Part shown: one piece after another, positions 45,752-55,084 of the stretch | How positions within the stretch are numbered: position 1 is the first letter of the stretch | Layout: each line of letters starts with the position of its first letter | Assembly: GCA_963729275.1 (NCBI GenBank) | Contig: CAVSNH010000013.1 | Coordinates: 1,302,001-1,366,000 of the forward strand | DNA length: 64,000 nt | Reading direction: 5' to 3' | DNA from: CAVSNH01 sp963729275 | Lineage (GTDB): Bacteria > Actinomycetota > Acidimicrobiia > Acidimicrobiales > RAAP-2 | The notes under the pieces: generated by a model | Seen by the model: the letters and a program-made list of their open reading frames with translations, nothing else | Databases searched by the model: none | Told to the model about the DNA's origin: nothing | Made by a program: the position numbers and the translations under genes

Positions 45752-46069
45752 GTGGCGTCGACCCTTACCCTGCAGGCGCTGGGCGAGCCCAACCGGCAGG
45801 CCATCCTCGACCTCCTGCGGGACGGCGAGCGCACCGTCGGCGATCTCGTCGGACATCTGGATCTGAGCCAGCCGGCGGTCTCCAAGCACCTCCGGGTGCT
45901 CCGAGAGGCCGGCGTCGTCGAGGCTCGTCCCGACGGCCAGCGGCGCCTCTACCGGATCCGTCCGGAGCCGTTGGCCGAGCTCGATGGTTGGTTGGCGACC
46001 TACCGCCAACTGTGGTCCACCCACCTCGACCGGCTCGAAGCCCACCTCGACCGAAGGAGGAACGCATGA
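45752..46069 (+). CDS. ArsR-family transcriptional regulator
   Basis: 105 residues from GTG 45752. Winged HTH of ArsR type: LGEPNRQAILDLL, recognition helix LSQPAVSKHLRVL, and wing EARPDGQRRLYRI. The usual metal-binding Cys are absent, so it belongs to the ArsR subgroup that senses something else and is paired with SRPBCC genes. It probably represses its own operon through the site at 45728-45743. Its stop overlaps the next start (ATGA). Confidence 0.9.
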   Translation: MASTLTLQALGEPNRQAILDLLRDGERTVGDLVGHLDLSQPAVSKHLRVLREAGVVEARPDGQRRLYRIRPEPLAELDGWLATYRQLWSTHLDRLEAHLDRRRNA

Positions 46070-46575
46070 GCGAGGCGACGCTGGTGGAGGAAGGCGGCCG
46101 GCCGGGGGTGCGCCTGGAACGTCGCCTTCCCGATCCGCCGGCCACCGTGTGGCGGGCGATCACGGATCGGGACGAGCTCCGCTCCTGGTTCCCTTGCGAT
46201 GTGGTCGTCGCCGGTGGTGAATGGGTCGTGGGGGCCTCGATCGCCTTCGAATTCCCGCCCGAGGTCATCGACCTCACGCTGACGGGGAAAGTGCTGGACG
46301 TCGACATCCCGCGTCGGCTCGTCTACACGTGGGGTGAGGAGACACTGCGATTCGAGCTCTCGGACGACGACGGCGGCACGCGGCTGGTGCTGGTTGACGA
46401 GCTCGCTCCCGGGGCCGCGGCCCGCAACGCGGCTGGATGGGAGGACTGTCTCGATCGTCTCGCCGGGGTCGAGCCAGACCCGGGGGCCTGGAAACTCCGC
46501 TTCGACGGCTATGCGGCCGCCTTCGAGGCGGCTCTCGGTCCCCAGGAGGGCCCACCGGCGGGTTACAAGGGTTGA
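46066..46575 (+). CDS. SRPBCC (AHSA1-like) domain protein
   Basis: 169 residues, ATG start overlapping the arsR-like stop, with AAGGAGG upstream. START-like SRPBCC fold with VRLERRLPDPPATVWRAITD and RSWFP near the N-terminus and a C-terminal helix (AGWEDCLDRLAGV). ArsR plus SRPBCC pairs are a common actinobacterial module; the protein likely binds a small hydrophobic molecule, perhaps the signal or its product. Confidence 0.88.
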   Translation: MSEATLVEEGGRPGVRLERRLPDPPATVWRAITDRDELRSWFPCDVVVAGGEWVVGASIAFEFPPEVIDLTLTGKVLDVDIPRRLVYTWGEETLRFELSDDDGGTRLVLVDELAPGAAARNAAGWEDCLDRLAGVEPDPGAWKLRFDGYAAAFEAALGPQEGPPAGYKG

Positions 46576-46723
46576 GAGTCCGAGCCGCCGAATCTGCGGT
46601 TTCCCGACCTCGAGGCGCGGTACGAGTCAACCGCCCGGGTCCGCGTGGCCGATTCGTTGCCGTGGCAGGCTTCACCCGGCGGCAGCGGAGCTCTGACGCC
46701 GCGGGATCTCGAGAGGAGTCGTG

Positions 46724-48946
46724 ATGGGATCGACCACTCGGGGGGCGGAACTGTCTGTTCACCACACCATGCCGGCCCGTGCCGGCCGAGCGCTCGCCGC
46801 CATTGCCTCGGCGTTGGTGGTCACCATCGCGGCGGTGGCCATCGGGCTTACCGTCGCCGCCGCGCCGGCCGGAGCATCAGGGCCCAGCGTCGCCGGCGCC
46901 GGCGCTCCCCTGCCGGCCAACGCCCCGCCCGGTTCGAGTTCCACACTGGTATCGACCTCCTGCCCTGCCGCCGGCAACTGCGTGGCTGTCGGCTCGTACG
47001 GCATCCCTGGGTCCGCGCTCGGGCTGATCGAGACCCTTTCAGGGGGCAGCTGGCAGGCGACAGAGGCACCGGTTGTGACCGGCGCGGTGGCTGAGGAGCT
47101 CGTCGCCGTCTCGTGCCCGACGGTCGGCAATTGCGTAGCCACCGGTGCGTACAAGAACGGCGCCATGGACCAATTGGGATTCGTGGCCACCGAGTCGGGC
47201 GGGACCTGGACGGCCGTTCCCGCGCCCACTCCCCCCGGAGCCGCTGCCGATCCCGAGGTCGAGCTGATCAGCATCTCCTGCCCGGCGCCCGGCAGCTGCG
47301 CCGCCGTCGGCCTCTACGAGGATGCGTCGGGACAGGCGGCTGGCGCCCTCTTGACACTGTCCGACGGTACGTGGACGGCGATCGAGGCCCCGGTGCCGGC
47401 AAATGCCGCGCCACCGGTCGCTTCCGAGGTCACCAGCGTGTCCTGCCCGGCCACCGGCTCCTGCGAGGCGGTCGGCGTCTACTCCGGCTCCCCAGAGAAC
47501 GGCCTCCTCCTTTCCCTCTCCGGCGGGACGTGGACGGCCACACAGGCTCCTCTCCCAGCCAATGCCGCCGTCCCCAACACGGCCCTCATCGTGAGTGTCG
47601 CCTGCCCGGCGGTTGGGAATTGCACCGCCACCGGCGCGTACGAGACCACGGCGGGCACCGCCGTGCCGGTCATCGAGTCCATCTCCGGCGCCTCGGCCAC
47701 CCCTCTCGAAGCACCGTTGCCCGCCAACGCGTCGTCCTCGGCTGGCTCAGAGGGTTTCCTGCTCAATATCGCCTGCCCGTCGACCTCCAGCTGTGAAGCA
47801 GTCGGCCGGTACAGCTCGACGGCCGGGAGCGGCTCGGCCCCGCTCATCGACACCCTGTCCGGTGGCTCATGGAGTGCCGCCGAGGCCCCAGGTTCCTTCG
47901 ATCCCACCGACAACACAATCCTGGCCGGGGTGTCGTGCTCGTGGCCAGGATCGTGCTCGGCATTCGGGCTTTCCTCATCCCCGACCAGCACGACCGGTGT
48001 GGTCGAAAGCTTGAGCGATGGCACCTGGAGCGAGAGCTCGACGGTCATCCCGAGCAACGGAGCGAGCCCCCCGCAGGTGGATCTCGGCCTGGGTCTGTCG
48101 CAGTTCGTCGTCGGCAGTCCCATCTCGTGCTCCGGGGGTACCTGCGTCCTCGCCGGGCAGTACAAGACGATGGCCGACCTCGAGATGGGCTTGCTCAACT
48201 GGTCGCCCAACCTCACCGGTTACCAACTGGTGGCCTCCGACGGCGGCCTCTTCGCCTTCAACGCTCCCTTCTACGGCTCGATGGGTGGTCAGCACCTGAA
48301 CGCCCCGATCGTGGGCATGGCTGTCGTTCCCGACTCGGGCGGCTACTACGAGGTGGCCTCCGACGGCGGGATCTTCGCCTTCAACGCCCCCTTCTACGGC
48401 TCGATGGGCGGCCAGCACCTGAACAAGCCCATCGTGGGCATCGCCTTCGACACGTTGACCGGGGGTTACTACGAGGTGGCCTCCGACGGCGGCATCTTCG
48501 CCTTCAACGCCCCCTTCTACGGCTCGATGGGCGGTCAGCATCTGAACAGGCCCATCGTGGGAATGGCCTTCGACCCGGCCACCGGCGGCTACTACGAGGT
48601 GGCCTCCGACGGCGGGATCTTCGCCTTCAACGCCCCCTTCCAGGGCTCGACCGGCGGGCTCGTCTTGAACAAGCCGGTGGTGGGCATGGCCGTCGACGTG
48701 GCTACCGGCGGCTACTACGAGGTGGCCTCCGACGGCGGCATCTTCGCCTGGGGTGCCCCCTTCCAGGGCTCGACCGGCAGCCTCGTGCTCAACAAGCCGG
48801 TGGTGGGCATGGCCTACGACTACGTGACCGGCGGCTACTACCTGGCCGCCTCCGACGGCGGCATCTTCGCCTTCAACGCTCCCTTCCAGCAGTCGCTCGG
48901 CGGCCAGCACCTGAACGCCCCGGTGGTGGGGTTGGGATTCGGCTGA
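46724..48946 (+). CDS. large secreted repeat protein
   Basis: 740 residues from ATG 46724, with GAGAGGAG upstream. A signal peptide (hydrophobic about 24-48, APAGAS) is followed by seven units of about 57 residues, each with SCPxxGxC-AVGxY (two Cys six apart) and a GGTWTA strand, probably a disulfide-stabilised propeller. From about residue 503 six tandem 41-residue repeats follow (ASDGGIFAFNAPFYGSMGG ... PVVGMA ... GGYYEV; 48231-48946). Such repeats occur in surface proteins of actinobacteria; ligand unknown. Likely adhesin-like or cell-surface structural role (inference). Confidence 0.78.
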   Translation: MGSTTRGAELSVHHTMPARAGRALAAIASALVVTIAAVAIGLTVAAAPAGASGPSVAGAGAPLPANAPPGSSSTLVSTSCPAAGNCVAVGSYGIPGSALGLIETLSGGSWQATEAPVVTGAVAEELVAVSCPTVGNCVATGAYKNGAMDQLGFVATESGGTWTAVPAPTPPGAAADPEVELISISCPAPGSCAAVGLYEDASGQAAGALLTLSDGTWTAIEAPVPANAAPPVASEVTSVSCPATGSCEAVGVYSGSPENGLLLSLSGGTWTATQAPLPANAAVPNTALIVSVACPAVGNCTATGAYETTAGTAVPVIESISGASATPLEAPLPANASSSAGSEGFLLNIACPSTSSCEAVGRYSSTAGSGSAPLIDTLSGGSWSAAEAPGSFDPTDNTILAGVSCSWPGSCSAFGLSSSPTSTTGVVESLSDGTWSESSTVIPSNGASPPQVDLGLGLSQFVVGSPISCSGGTCVLAGQYKTMADLEMGLLNWSPNLTGYQLVASDGGLFAFNAPFYGSMGGQHLNAPIVGMAVVPDSGGYYEVASDGGIFAFNAPFYGSMGGQHLNKPIVGIAFDTLTGGYYEVASDGGIFAFNAPFYGSMGGQHLNRPIVGMAFDPATGGYYEVASDGGIFAFNAPFQGSTGGLVLNKPVVGMAVDVATGGYYEVASDGGIFAWGAPFQGSTGSLVLNKPVVGMAYDYVTGGYYLAASDGGIFAFNAPFQQSLGGQHLNAPVVGLGFG
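48231..48946 (+). repeat. six tandem 123-bp coding repeats
   Basis: Each unit encodes 41 residues beginning ASDGGIFAF; the last is shorter. Identity between the second and third unit is very high at nucleotide level, suggesting recent duplication or conversion. Confidence 0.8.
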
Positions 48947-49013
48947 TCGCGGGGAGGGCCGGTCGGCGGAGCCACCAACTCATTCCGGTGTAAGAGGTCT
49001 CGTGCCCGGCGGG

Positions 49014-49065
49014 CTCGTGGCCGGTGCTCGTGGCCGGTGCTCGTGGCCGGTGCTCGTGGCCGGTG
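49014..49065. repeat. 13-bp tandem repeat, four perfect copies, at an EF-G-like stop codon
   Basis: CTCGTGGCCGGTG is repeated four times and ends one base before the stop codon (TAG) of the minus-strand EF-G-like gene. It may be a slippage product; no T-run marks it as a simple terminator. Confidence 0.8.
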
Positions 49066-51171
49066 CTAGTCGCCCTTCGCCTTGGTCAGGCGGTCGGCGA
49101 GGTTCCCGGGCACCACGTCGTAGTGATCGTGCTCTGCCCGGAAGCGCCCACGGCCGGCGGTCAAGGAGCGGAGGTCGACGGCATAGCGCTGAATCTCGGC
49201 CGTGGGGACAATGGCCGTGATCACCTGCAGGCCTCCGTCGAGACTGTCGGTGCCCTGGACCCGGCCGCGCCGGGCATTGAGGTCGCCGAGGATGTCCCCT
49301 TGCATGGAAGCGGGCACGGTCACCTCGAGCCGGCTCATAGGTTCGAGCAGCACCGGCTTCGCCTTGGCCATTGCCTCCTTGAAGGCGATCGAGCCGGCCA
49401 TCTTGAAGCTCATCTCTGAGCTGTCCACCGGGTGGTACTTGCCGTCGTAGCAGGTGACCTGGACGTCGACGACGGGGTAGCCGTAGGCCCCGCCCTGAGC
49501 CATGGCCTCGCTGACGCCTTTCTCCACCGCCGGGATGTACTGCTTGGGGATGGCTCCACCCACCACCTCGTCGGCGAAATGGAAGCCCTCGCCCCGATCC
49601 AGTGGGGCGATGCGGACGGAGGCCACGCCGAATTGGCCGTGGCCGCCGCTCTGCTTCTTGTGCTTGCCCTCGGCGTCGGCCGGCTCGGTGATGGTCTCGC
49701 GGTAGGGGATGAGCACGTCTTCGGTCAGCACCTCCACTCCGAACTTGCGCTGCAGGCGCTCGCAGGCGATGGCCAGATGCGTCTCGCCCGTGCCGCGCAG
49801 GATGGTCTGATGGGTCTCGTCGACGCGCTCGACCACCAGGCTCGGATCCTCTTCCTGCAGACGGTGGAGACCGGTCATGAGCTTGTCCTCGTCGCCCTTC
49901 GACTTCGGCCGTATGGCGATGGACAGCACCCGCTGCTCCGGCTCCAGGACGGGGATAACGACCGGTGTCCCCTTGGGGGCGAGCGTGTCGCCGGTGCCGG
50001 TGTTCGACAGCTTGGGCACGGCCACGATGTCGCCGGCCTGTGCCGCGGTCAACGGCTCTGTCTCCCGGCCGCGCAGCAACTGGAGCACGTGGAGGCGCTC
50101 GTCGGCGTGGGTGCGCGGGTTGGTGAGCACGGTGTCCGGACGGATGGTCCCCGACACCACTCGCAGCAGGGAGATCTTGCCGACGTAGGGGTCGGACACG
50201 GTCTTGAACACCCGGGCCAGTGGTTGGCCGGCCGGATCGCACACCACCTCGGAGATGTCGTCACCGGCGGTGACCTCGAGAGGGGGCCGGCTGTCGGGAG
50301 CCGGGGCGATCTCGGCCAGCAGCGTGGCTAGGCGATCGATCCCCACACCGGTGACGGACGAGCCGCACACCACCGGGAACACCAGTCCCTGGGCCACACC
50401 GCCGGCCAAGGTGGCCTCCAGCTCCTCGGTGGAGGGTATGTCACCGTCGAGGTAGCGCTCCATGAGGGTGTCGTCGCCTACGACGATGCCTTCGACCAGT
50501 TGCTCGCGCACCTCGTGCTCCAGCGCGGCCAGCTCCTCAGGGATGGGCCCCGTGGACGACTTGCCCCCTTCGTAGACGATGGCGGTGTCGGTGAGCAGAT
50601 CGGCGATACCTCGGAAGGCAGCCTCCTCACCGAGTGGTAGCTCGAGCGGGGCCACGCCGGCACCGAAGCGTTCACGCACCGCCGCCAGGGTGCGGTCGAA
50701 GCTGGCTCGCTCGCGGTCCAGCTTGTTCACGAAGATCAGGCGCGGAATGTCGAGCTCGGCGCCCAGCTCCCAGGCCGCCTCGGTCTGGGCTTCCACGCCG
50801 TCGACGGCGCTGACCACGACCACCAGGAGGTCAACCACCGAGGCAGCGGCGCGCACCTCGCCGAAGAAATCGGCGAGTCCCGGGGTGTCGATGATGTTGA
50901 GCTTCACGTCGCCCACCACGCACGGCGCCATGGCCAGGGAGAGCGAGAGGTGGCGCTTGGTCTCCTCCGGCTCGAAGTCGCACACCGTCGTGCCGTCGTC
51001 GACCCGGCCCTGGCGGGTGACGGCGCCGGTGGCGAAGAGCAGGGCCTCGGCCAGCGTGGTCTTCCCGGCGCCGTGATGGCCGACCAGGGCGACATTGCGG
51101 ATGCGGGACGGATGGTAGTCAGGCAACCCGCGTACCCCCTTCTGCTGACCCGGACCGTGCATGGCGGGCAC
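49066..51171 (-). CDS. EF-G-like GTPase (second elongation factor G)
   Basis: 701 residues from GTG 51171 (ATG at 51162 also possible). G domain with GHHGAGKTTLAEAL, DTPGLADF and NKLD; then domains II-V of EF-G type (LARVFKTVSDPYVGKISLLRVVSG, EVLTEDVLIPYRETI, GHGQFG, ASMQGDILGDLNARRGRVQG). The sequence resembles the FusA2/EF-G-like group of actinobacteria rather than the main translocase, and no ribosomal protein genes are next to it. Probably a translation or ribosome-associated GTPase. Confidence 0.9.
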   Translation of the reverse strand: MPAMHGPGQQKGVRGLPDYHPSRIRNVALVGHHGAGKTTLAEALLFATGAVTRQGRVDDGTTVCDFEPEETKRHLSLSLAMAPCVVGDVKLNIIDTPGLADFFGEVRAAASVVDLLVVVVSAVDGVEAQTEAAWELGAELDIPRLIFVNKLDRERASFDRTLAAVRERFGAGVAPLELPLGEEAAFRGIADLLTDTAIVYEGGKSSTGPIPEELAALEHEVREQLVEGIVVGDDTLMERYLDGDIPSTEELEATLAGGVAQGLVFPVVCGSSVTGVGIDRLATLLAEIAPAPDSRPPLEVTAGDDISEVVCDPAGQPLARVFKTVSDPYVGKISLLRVVSGTIRPDTVLTNPRTHADERLHVLQLLRGRETEPLTAAQAGDIVAVPKLSNTGTGDTLAPKGTPVVIPVLEPEQRVLSIAIRPKSKGDEDKLMTGLHRLQEEDPSLVVERVDETHQTILRGTGETHLAIACERLQRKFGVEVLTEDVLIPYRETITEPADAEGKHKKQSGGHGQFGVASVRIAPLDRGEGFHFADEVVGGAIPKQYIPAVEKGVSEAMAQGGAYGYPVVDVQVTCYDGKYHPVDSSEMSFKMAGSIAFKEAMAKAKPVLLEPMSRLEVTVPASMQGDILGDLNARRGRVQGTDSLDGGLQVITAIVPTAEIQRYAVDLRSLTAGRGRFRAEHDHYDVVPGNLADRLTKAKGD

Positions 51172-51282
51172 GGCTGTGACGGGTATCCGGCGTGCTCAGC
51201 GAGCCTAATGGCCGTTCGGTGATGTTGTCAGGGGGTCATCCCCAGAAGCGTGGCTGCCGTACCTGGCCGACGGTGGGCTTTC

Positions 51283-51831
51283 CTATCGACCGGCGGCCCG
51301 CTCGATGAGCTCGTTGGAAGGTCGGTGCTTGTCGAGCAACTTGGACGCCTGCTCGGCACCACTCACAGGCAGGGCCGAGGCGTCCAAGACGCCCACCTGG
51401 ACAAGGAGGCTCGCTTGGTCCCAGTAGATGTGCTCGTAGGCGACCTTGTTGCCCTCGATGCCCATGACCACCACCACCGGCAGGCGAACGGGCTGGCCGG
51501 TCGGCGGCACACCCGGGAGGAAGGTGTCCATCAACCGGTCGTGAGTGAAGTTCATGACGAGCTCCTCCACGACACGGTCGTCCCCGATCGTGCGTGACAC
51601 CTGGGTGATGGTGACGTCGTCGGGCCACTTGCCGATGAAATGGGAGCCGTAGAAGCGACGTACCTGGTCCGCTCCCACACCACCGGCCAGCGTGGGCACG
51701 TGGGTGACGTAGGGCTCGTCCACCATCGTCGCCATGGTGGCGTCGAGATCCTTGGCCTCGAACTCGTTGGCCACATGGGTGTCGAAGATGGCACCCATGT
51801 CCCGACCCCGAGGCTGGCTCCGCTCCGACAT
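51283..51831 (-). CDS. SnoaL-like (NTF2-fold) protein
   Basis: About 182 residues from ATG 51831; upstream starts at 51843 (GTG) or 51936 are possible. NTF2-like cone: MGAIFDTHVANEFEAKDLDATMATMVDEPYVTHVPT, FYGSHFIGKWPDDV and HIYWDQASLL. Such folds act as ester cyclases, hydratases or ligand carriers in catabolic clusters. Last gene of the minus-strand catabolic group, separated by 178 bases from the phosphotransferase. Confidence 0.65.
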   Translation of the reverse strand: MSERSQPRGRDMGAIFDTHVANEFEAKDLDATMATMVDEPYVTHVPTLAGGVGADQVRRFYGSHFIGKWPDDVTITQVSRTIGDDRVVEELVMNFTHDRLMDTFLPGVPPTGQPVRLPVVVVMGIEGNKVAYEHIYWDQASLLVQVGVLDASALPVSGAEQASKLLDKHRPSNELIERAAGR

Positions 51832-52008
51832 CCGTTCGGTCACGTCGTGGCCCGGGGGTTGGGCAAGGTGGCATGTGCACTCCGCCGGGTCGGCGGTGCC
51901 GGCGCAAAGCCCAGATGGAGGACGGATCGTGACCATTCCAACACGCCTCGATGCTAACCGAGGTACTCCGTCCCGGGACCCAGCCGCCGGCGCTGGTGGA
52001 TGCCGATC

Positions 52009-53367
52009 TCATGCTCCCGAATCGGACAGGTAGGAGGGATTGGCCACGAGAAGTTGCTCACGAGTCGATGCGGCGAGGGCATGGCCGACCTCGAGGAGGT
52101 CGTGGTCGAAGTCACCGGATCGAATCGACGCCGCCAACGCGGCATCCCCGGTGAAACCCAACGCGGCGAGGCGATCGGAGTGGGCCTTGGCCATGGCCGG
52201 TCCGAGCACCAGCTCGCGTTCGACCACCCGCAGGATGTTGCGACCGATGCGAGCCTCGAAGCGGGCACGATCCCCTTCGCTCCCCTCCATGGCCGCCTCC
52301 AGGTGTTCGCGCACCGCTTCGACGAGCTCGCCGGCACTCGGACGTCCGAACGGCGCCGCCACCGTCGGAAAAGCATCGACATCCGGCTCCGTGGATTCGC
52401 TCACCCCGGGGGTCATGCCGAGCAGGATCAGGAGGTCCCACTCACTCTCACAGACCCGCCGGCCGATCGCCGCCAGCTCCATGGAACGGGTGGCGCCGCG
52501 CAGATGGGCAGAGGCCTGGAGAGCGCAGATCACCGCCCACTTGACCGCCGCGTAAGCCTCCCACCACCGGATCCGGTGGGTGTCGATGGCTACACCTCCG
52601 GCGGCGGCATAGGACTCGAGCAGCTCGGGCAGGTGTCCGAATCCGCCCACCCGACCGACTCCCCCGAACCGCCATGCCCTCGAGCACAGCCAGCCGATGT
52701 CTTCGGCGGGGTCCCCCACATGGGCGAGCTCCCAATCGAGCACGGCCCGCAGGCCCTCGGGCCCGACGAGCAGGTTGCCCATCCGGAAGTCGCCGTGCAC
52801 CGTCACCCGGCGATCGGTCGGGGGTCGGTTGATCGCCAGCCAGCGCGCCCCCAGTTCCAACGTGGGACGGATCTCGCCCAGCTCGTCGAGGACGGGGAGG
52901 GGATCAGCCAGCGGGTCATGGTGGGGCAGGCCGCCGATGGTGTCGGGGTCGATGCGGTGGATGGCGGCCAACGCCGCGCCACATTGCCCGGTCAGGGCGC
53001 GGCGGGCGGCCACCCATTCGGGGTCACGTAGGAGCTTTCGGGGGATGGACTCGCCTTCGAGCCGCTCGACGACGAGCCAGCCCGGATCGAGTCGCCCTCC
53101 GGCGGCGACCACCTTCGGCACCGGGACACCGGCACGGCTCGCCGCCTTCAGCAGGTCTGCCTCGACCAGCACCCGGCTGCCATGGGTGATGTGCTCACCC
53201 CGTTCCTGCTGGAGGATCAACGGTCGCCGTGTGCCGTCGGACGCCACGAGGTCGAACGAGCTGGTGATGCGGGAGGCGCCACCGGAGACACGCCGCAGCC
53301 GCTCCACCGCCCCGCCCAGGACCGTTCCGAGTCTGTCGGCGACATCGTCGTCGTTCGGCTGCTCCAC
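52009..53367 (-). CDS. aminoglycoside phosphotransferase-fold (APH) family protein
   Basis: 452 residues from GTG 53367, directly after the stop of the gene upstream. N-lobe RRVSGGASRITSSFDL and LILQQERG; catalytic loop VTVHGDFRMGNLLV with the metal motif VLDWELAHVGDPAEDIGW. A C-terminal helical extension of about 150 residues is longer than in antibiotic kinases, as in the acyl-CoA-dehydrogenase-associated phosphotransferases of actinobacteria. Likely a small-molecule kinase in a catabolic pathway. Confidence 0.85.
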   Translation of the reverse strand: MEQPNDDDVADRLGTVLGGAVERLRRVSGGASRITSSFDLVASDGTRRPLILQQERGEHITHGSRVLVEADLLKAASRAGVPVPKVVAAGGRLDPGWLVVERLEGESIPRKLLRDPEWVAARRALTGQCGAALAAIHRIDPDTIGGLPHHDPLADPLPVLDELGEIRPTLELGARWLAINRPPTDRRVTVHGDFRMGNLLVGPEGLRAVLDWELAHVGDPAEDIGWLCSRAWRFGGVGRVGGFGHLPELLESYAAAGGVAIDTHRIRWWEAYAAVKWAVICALQASAHLRGATRSMELAAIGRRVCESEWDLLILLGMTPGVSESTEPDVDAFPTVAAPFGRPSAGELVEAVREHLEAAMEGSEGDRARFEARIGRNILRVVERELVLGPAMAKAHSDRLAALGFTGDAALAASIRSGDFDHDLLEVGHALAASTREQLLVANPSYLSDSGA

Positions 53368-54366
53368 CTAGATGACGGTGACGACAGGCCTGCCGCTGTC
53401 GTCGATCTGGTGGAGATATTCGGAGATGCCATAGCCGGTGCGGGTCGCACCGTCCTCGTCCCGGTAGGTCCACCGGGTGAGCCCTTCGTTGACCAAGGTG
53501 CCGGCCGTGCGCCCGATGTCGGCCACTCGCTGAACCTCGCCGAGGAGGTCGTAGCTCCGGTCCTTCTTGTCGAGGACGGTGAGGTGGACCACTTTCTGGG
53601 TCAGGCCGTCGTCACCCACCTCGGTTCGCAGGCGCCATTCGGCAATGCTGGTGGCCCGGCCGCCGTCGAAGACCCAGCCCCGATGGAGGTCGCCCTGGCC
53701 GGTGCCGAGCTGGATGCCACCGAAGTGCAGGTCCTCGTCGATGTTGATGCTGAACCATCGCCACATGGACGGCCCGCTCCATCGCCTCGGCCCCCAGGAG
53801 CGGTCCCGGTTGCCGCGCCCGCCGCTCCACACGTGGCGCTCGCCGTCGACCTCGAGCCAGCCGGTCCACGATCCGGCTTGCTCGAAATGGCCCTTGCCGG
53901 TGGTGTTGGCCGCGGCGGCGGCTTCGGCCGACCCCATCCGAACCGCCGACTGGCCGTCGGTCCCGATCGCCGGGGTGAGCGAGTCGAAGCGAAGATCCAG
54001 TCGCACAGAAGCGTTGTGGTCGCTCGCCGAACCCCGGGTGCAGGGTCGCACGGGAATGTCTGCCGCCATGGTCAGGCGCCACGAGCGCATGGCATCGAGC
54101 ATCTCGTAGCGAACGGCGCCGACCTCGAGCATGGTGTCGACCATCTCGTGTTGGGGCCGAATGAAGCGGTACTCGCCAAGATCGCCGCCCGGGAGCCAGA
54201 GGCTGAGTCCGACGTCCATGGTCCCCTCGTTGGGGCGGACACCGATGCGGGTGAACAGGCCGGAGTCGCTTCTCGGATCGAAGCCGTTGAAGTAAAACGA
54301 CTCGCTCCAGGCCGTGTCGACCTCGATCGCATGTCCGAAGTCATGGCGGGCGTCGAGGATCGGCAT
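53368..54366 (-). CDS. hypothetical protein, CrtC/hydroxyneurosporene-synthase-like fold
   Basis: 332 residues from ATG 54366, stop abutting the next start (TAG-GTG). Contains HVWSGGRGNRDRSWGPRRW and RWFSINIDEDLHFGGIQLGT, the His/Trp-rich blades of two-lobed lipocalin-like proteins related to CrtC and AttH. Genes of this kind sit next to phosphotransferases of the same type in actinobacteria. Reaction unknown; the fold call is tentative. Confidence 0.6.
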   Translation of the reverse strand: MPILDARHDFGHAIEVDTAWSESFYFNGFDPRSDSGLFTRIGVRPNEGTMDVGLSLWLPGGDLGEYRFIRPQHEMVDTMLEVGAVRYEMLDAMRSWRLTMAADIPVRPCTRGSASDHNASVRLDLRFDSLTPAIGTDGQSAVRMGSAEAAAAANTTGKGHFEQAGSWTGWLEVDGERHVWSGGRGNRDRSWGPRRWSGPSMWRWFSINIDEDLHFGGIQLGTGQGDLHRGWVFDGGRATSIAEWRLRTEVGDDGLTQKVVHLTVLDKKDRSYDLLGEVQRVADIGRTAGTLVNEGLTRWTYRDEDGATRTGYGISEYLHQIDDSGRPVVTVI

Positions 54367-54597
54367 CGCTCCATCATCGCTCCTGAACGAGCACGGAGCC
54401 TCCCCGGCCTCGGCCCGTTTCCGGCCGAGGCCGGGCACCGTTTCACCGTGGCTGGTGCACGACTGCGCCGGGCGAGGTGCGGCGACGTGGACATCACCTA
54501 TCGGGTGGGGGGCGAAGGACGGCTGGACCTGCTTCTCTTCCTGGGGCGATCATCCCGATCGAGTGCCTGGACGAAGATCCGTCCGTCTGGAACTTGG

Positions 54598-55005
54598 CTA
54601 CGGCTTTGCACCTCTGTATTCGTCCTCTGTGACATGCGGCCCCCACTCCGTCTCGGGTCGCCCGCCTTCATCGACGCCCTCGGTCAGCGAGAGATGGGTC
54701 ATGAAGTGGTCGAAGTCGGCACCGTGCCAGTGCCACTCGTCTGGGGGCGCGTAGATGATGTCACCGGGACGGATTTCGGTGATCTCGTCGCCACGAGACT
54801 GCACCCGGCCTCGACCCTCGGTGACGTACAGGGTCTGACCAAGGGCATGCGAGTGCCAGGCGCTCCGAGCCCCCGGGGCGAAGTGGACGGAGCTGACCCG
54901 GATGCGGGATGGCTCCTCGCCCCTGGCGATTGCGTCCAGCCATACGTCACCGGTGAACCATTCGGCGGGCCCTTTTGCGGAAAGTGGCTTGGGCTGGATT
55001 CTCAT
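54598..55005 (-). CDS. cupin-domain protein
   Basis: 135 residues from ATG 55005, preceded by GGAGGAG. Double-stranded beta-helix with both cupin motifs: HSHALGQTLYVTEG (two His and Glu) and PGDIIYAPPDEWHWHGA (third His). Likely a metal-dependent dioxygenase or isomerase, or a carbohydrate-binding protein, in the catabolic cluster. Confidence 0.88.
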   Translation of the reverse strand: MRIQPKPLSAKGPAEWFTGDVWLDAIARGEEPSRIRVSSVHFAPGARSAWHSHALGQTLYVTEGRGRVQSRGDEITEIRPGDIIYAPPDEWHWHGADFDHFMTHLSLTEGVDEGGRPETEWGPHVTEDEYRGAKP

Positions 55006-55084
55006 GGTCTCCTCCGGCGCCGGGCTCGGGCCGACCAACTCCGGTTACGAGCGACCGGCATGAAGATGGCGTGGGTGCAGCCGA

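Noticed and set aside
48231..48946. Regular 123-bp repeats considered as CRISPR
   Set aside because: They encode a protein repeat in one frame with secreted-protein character.
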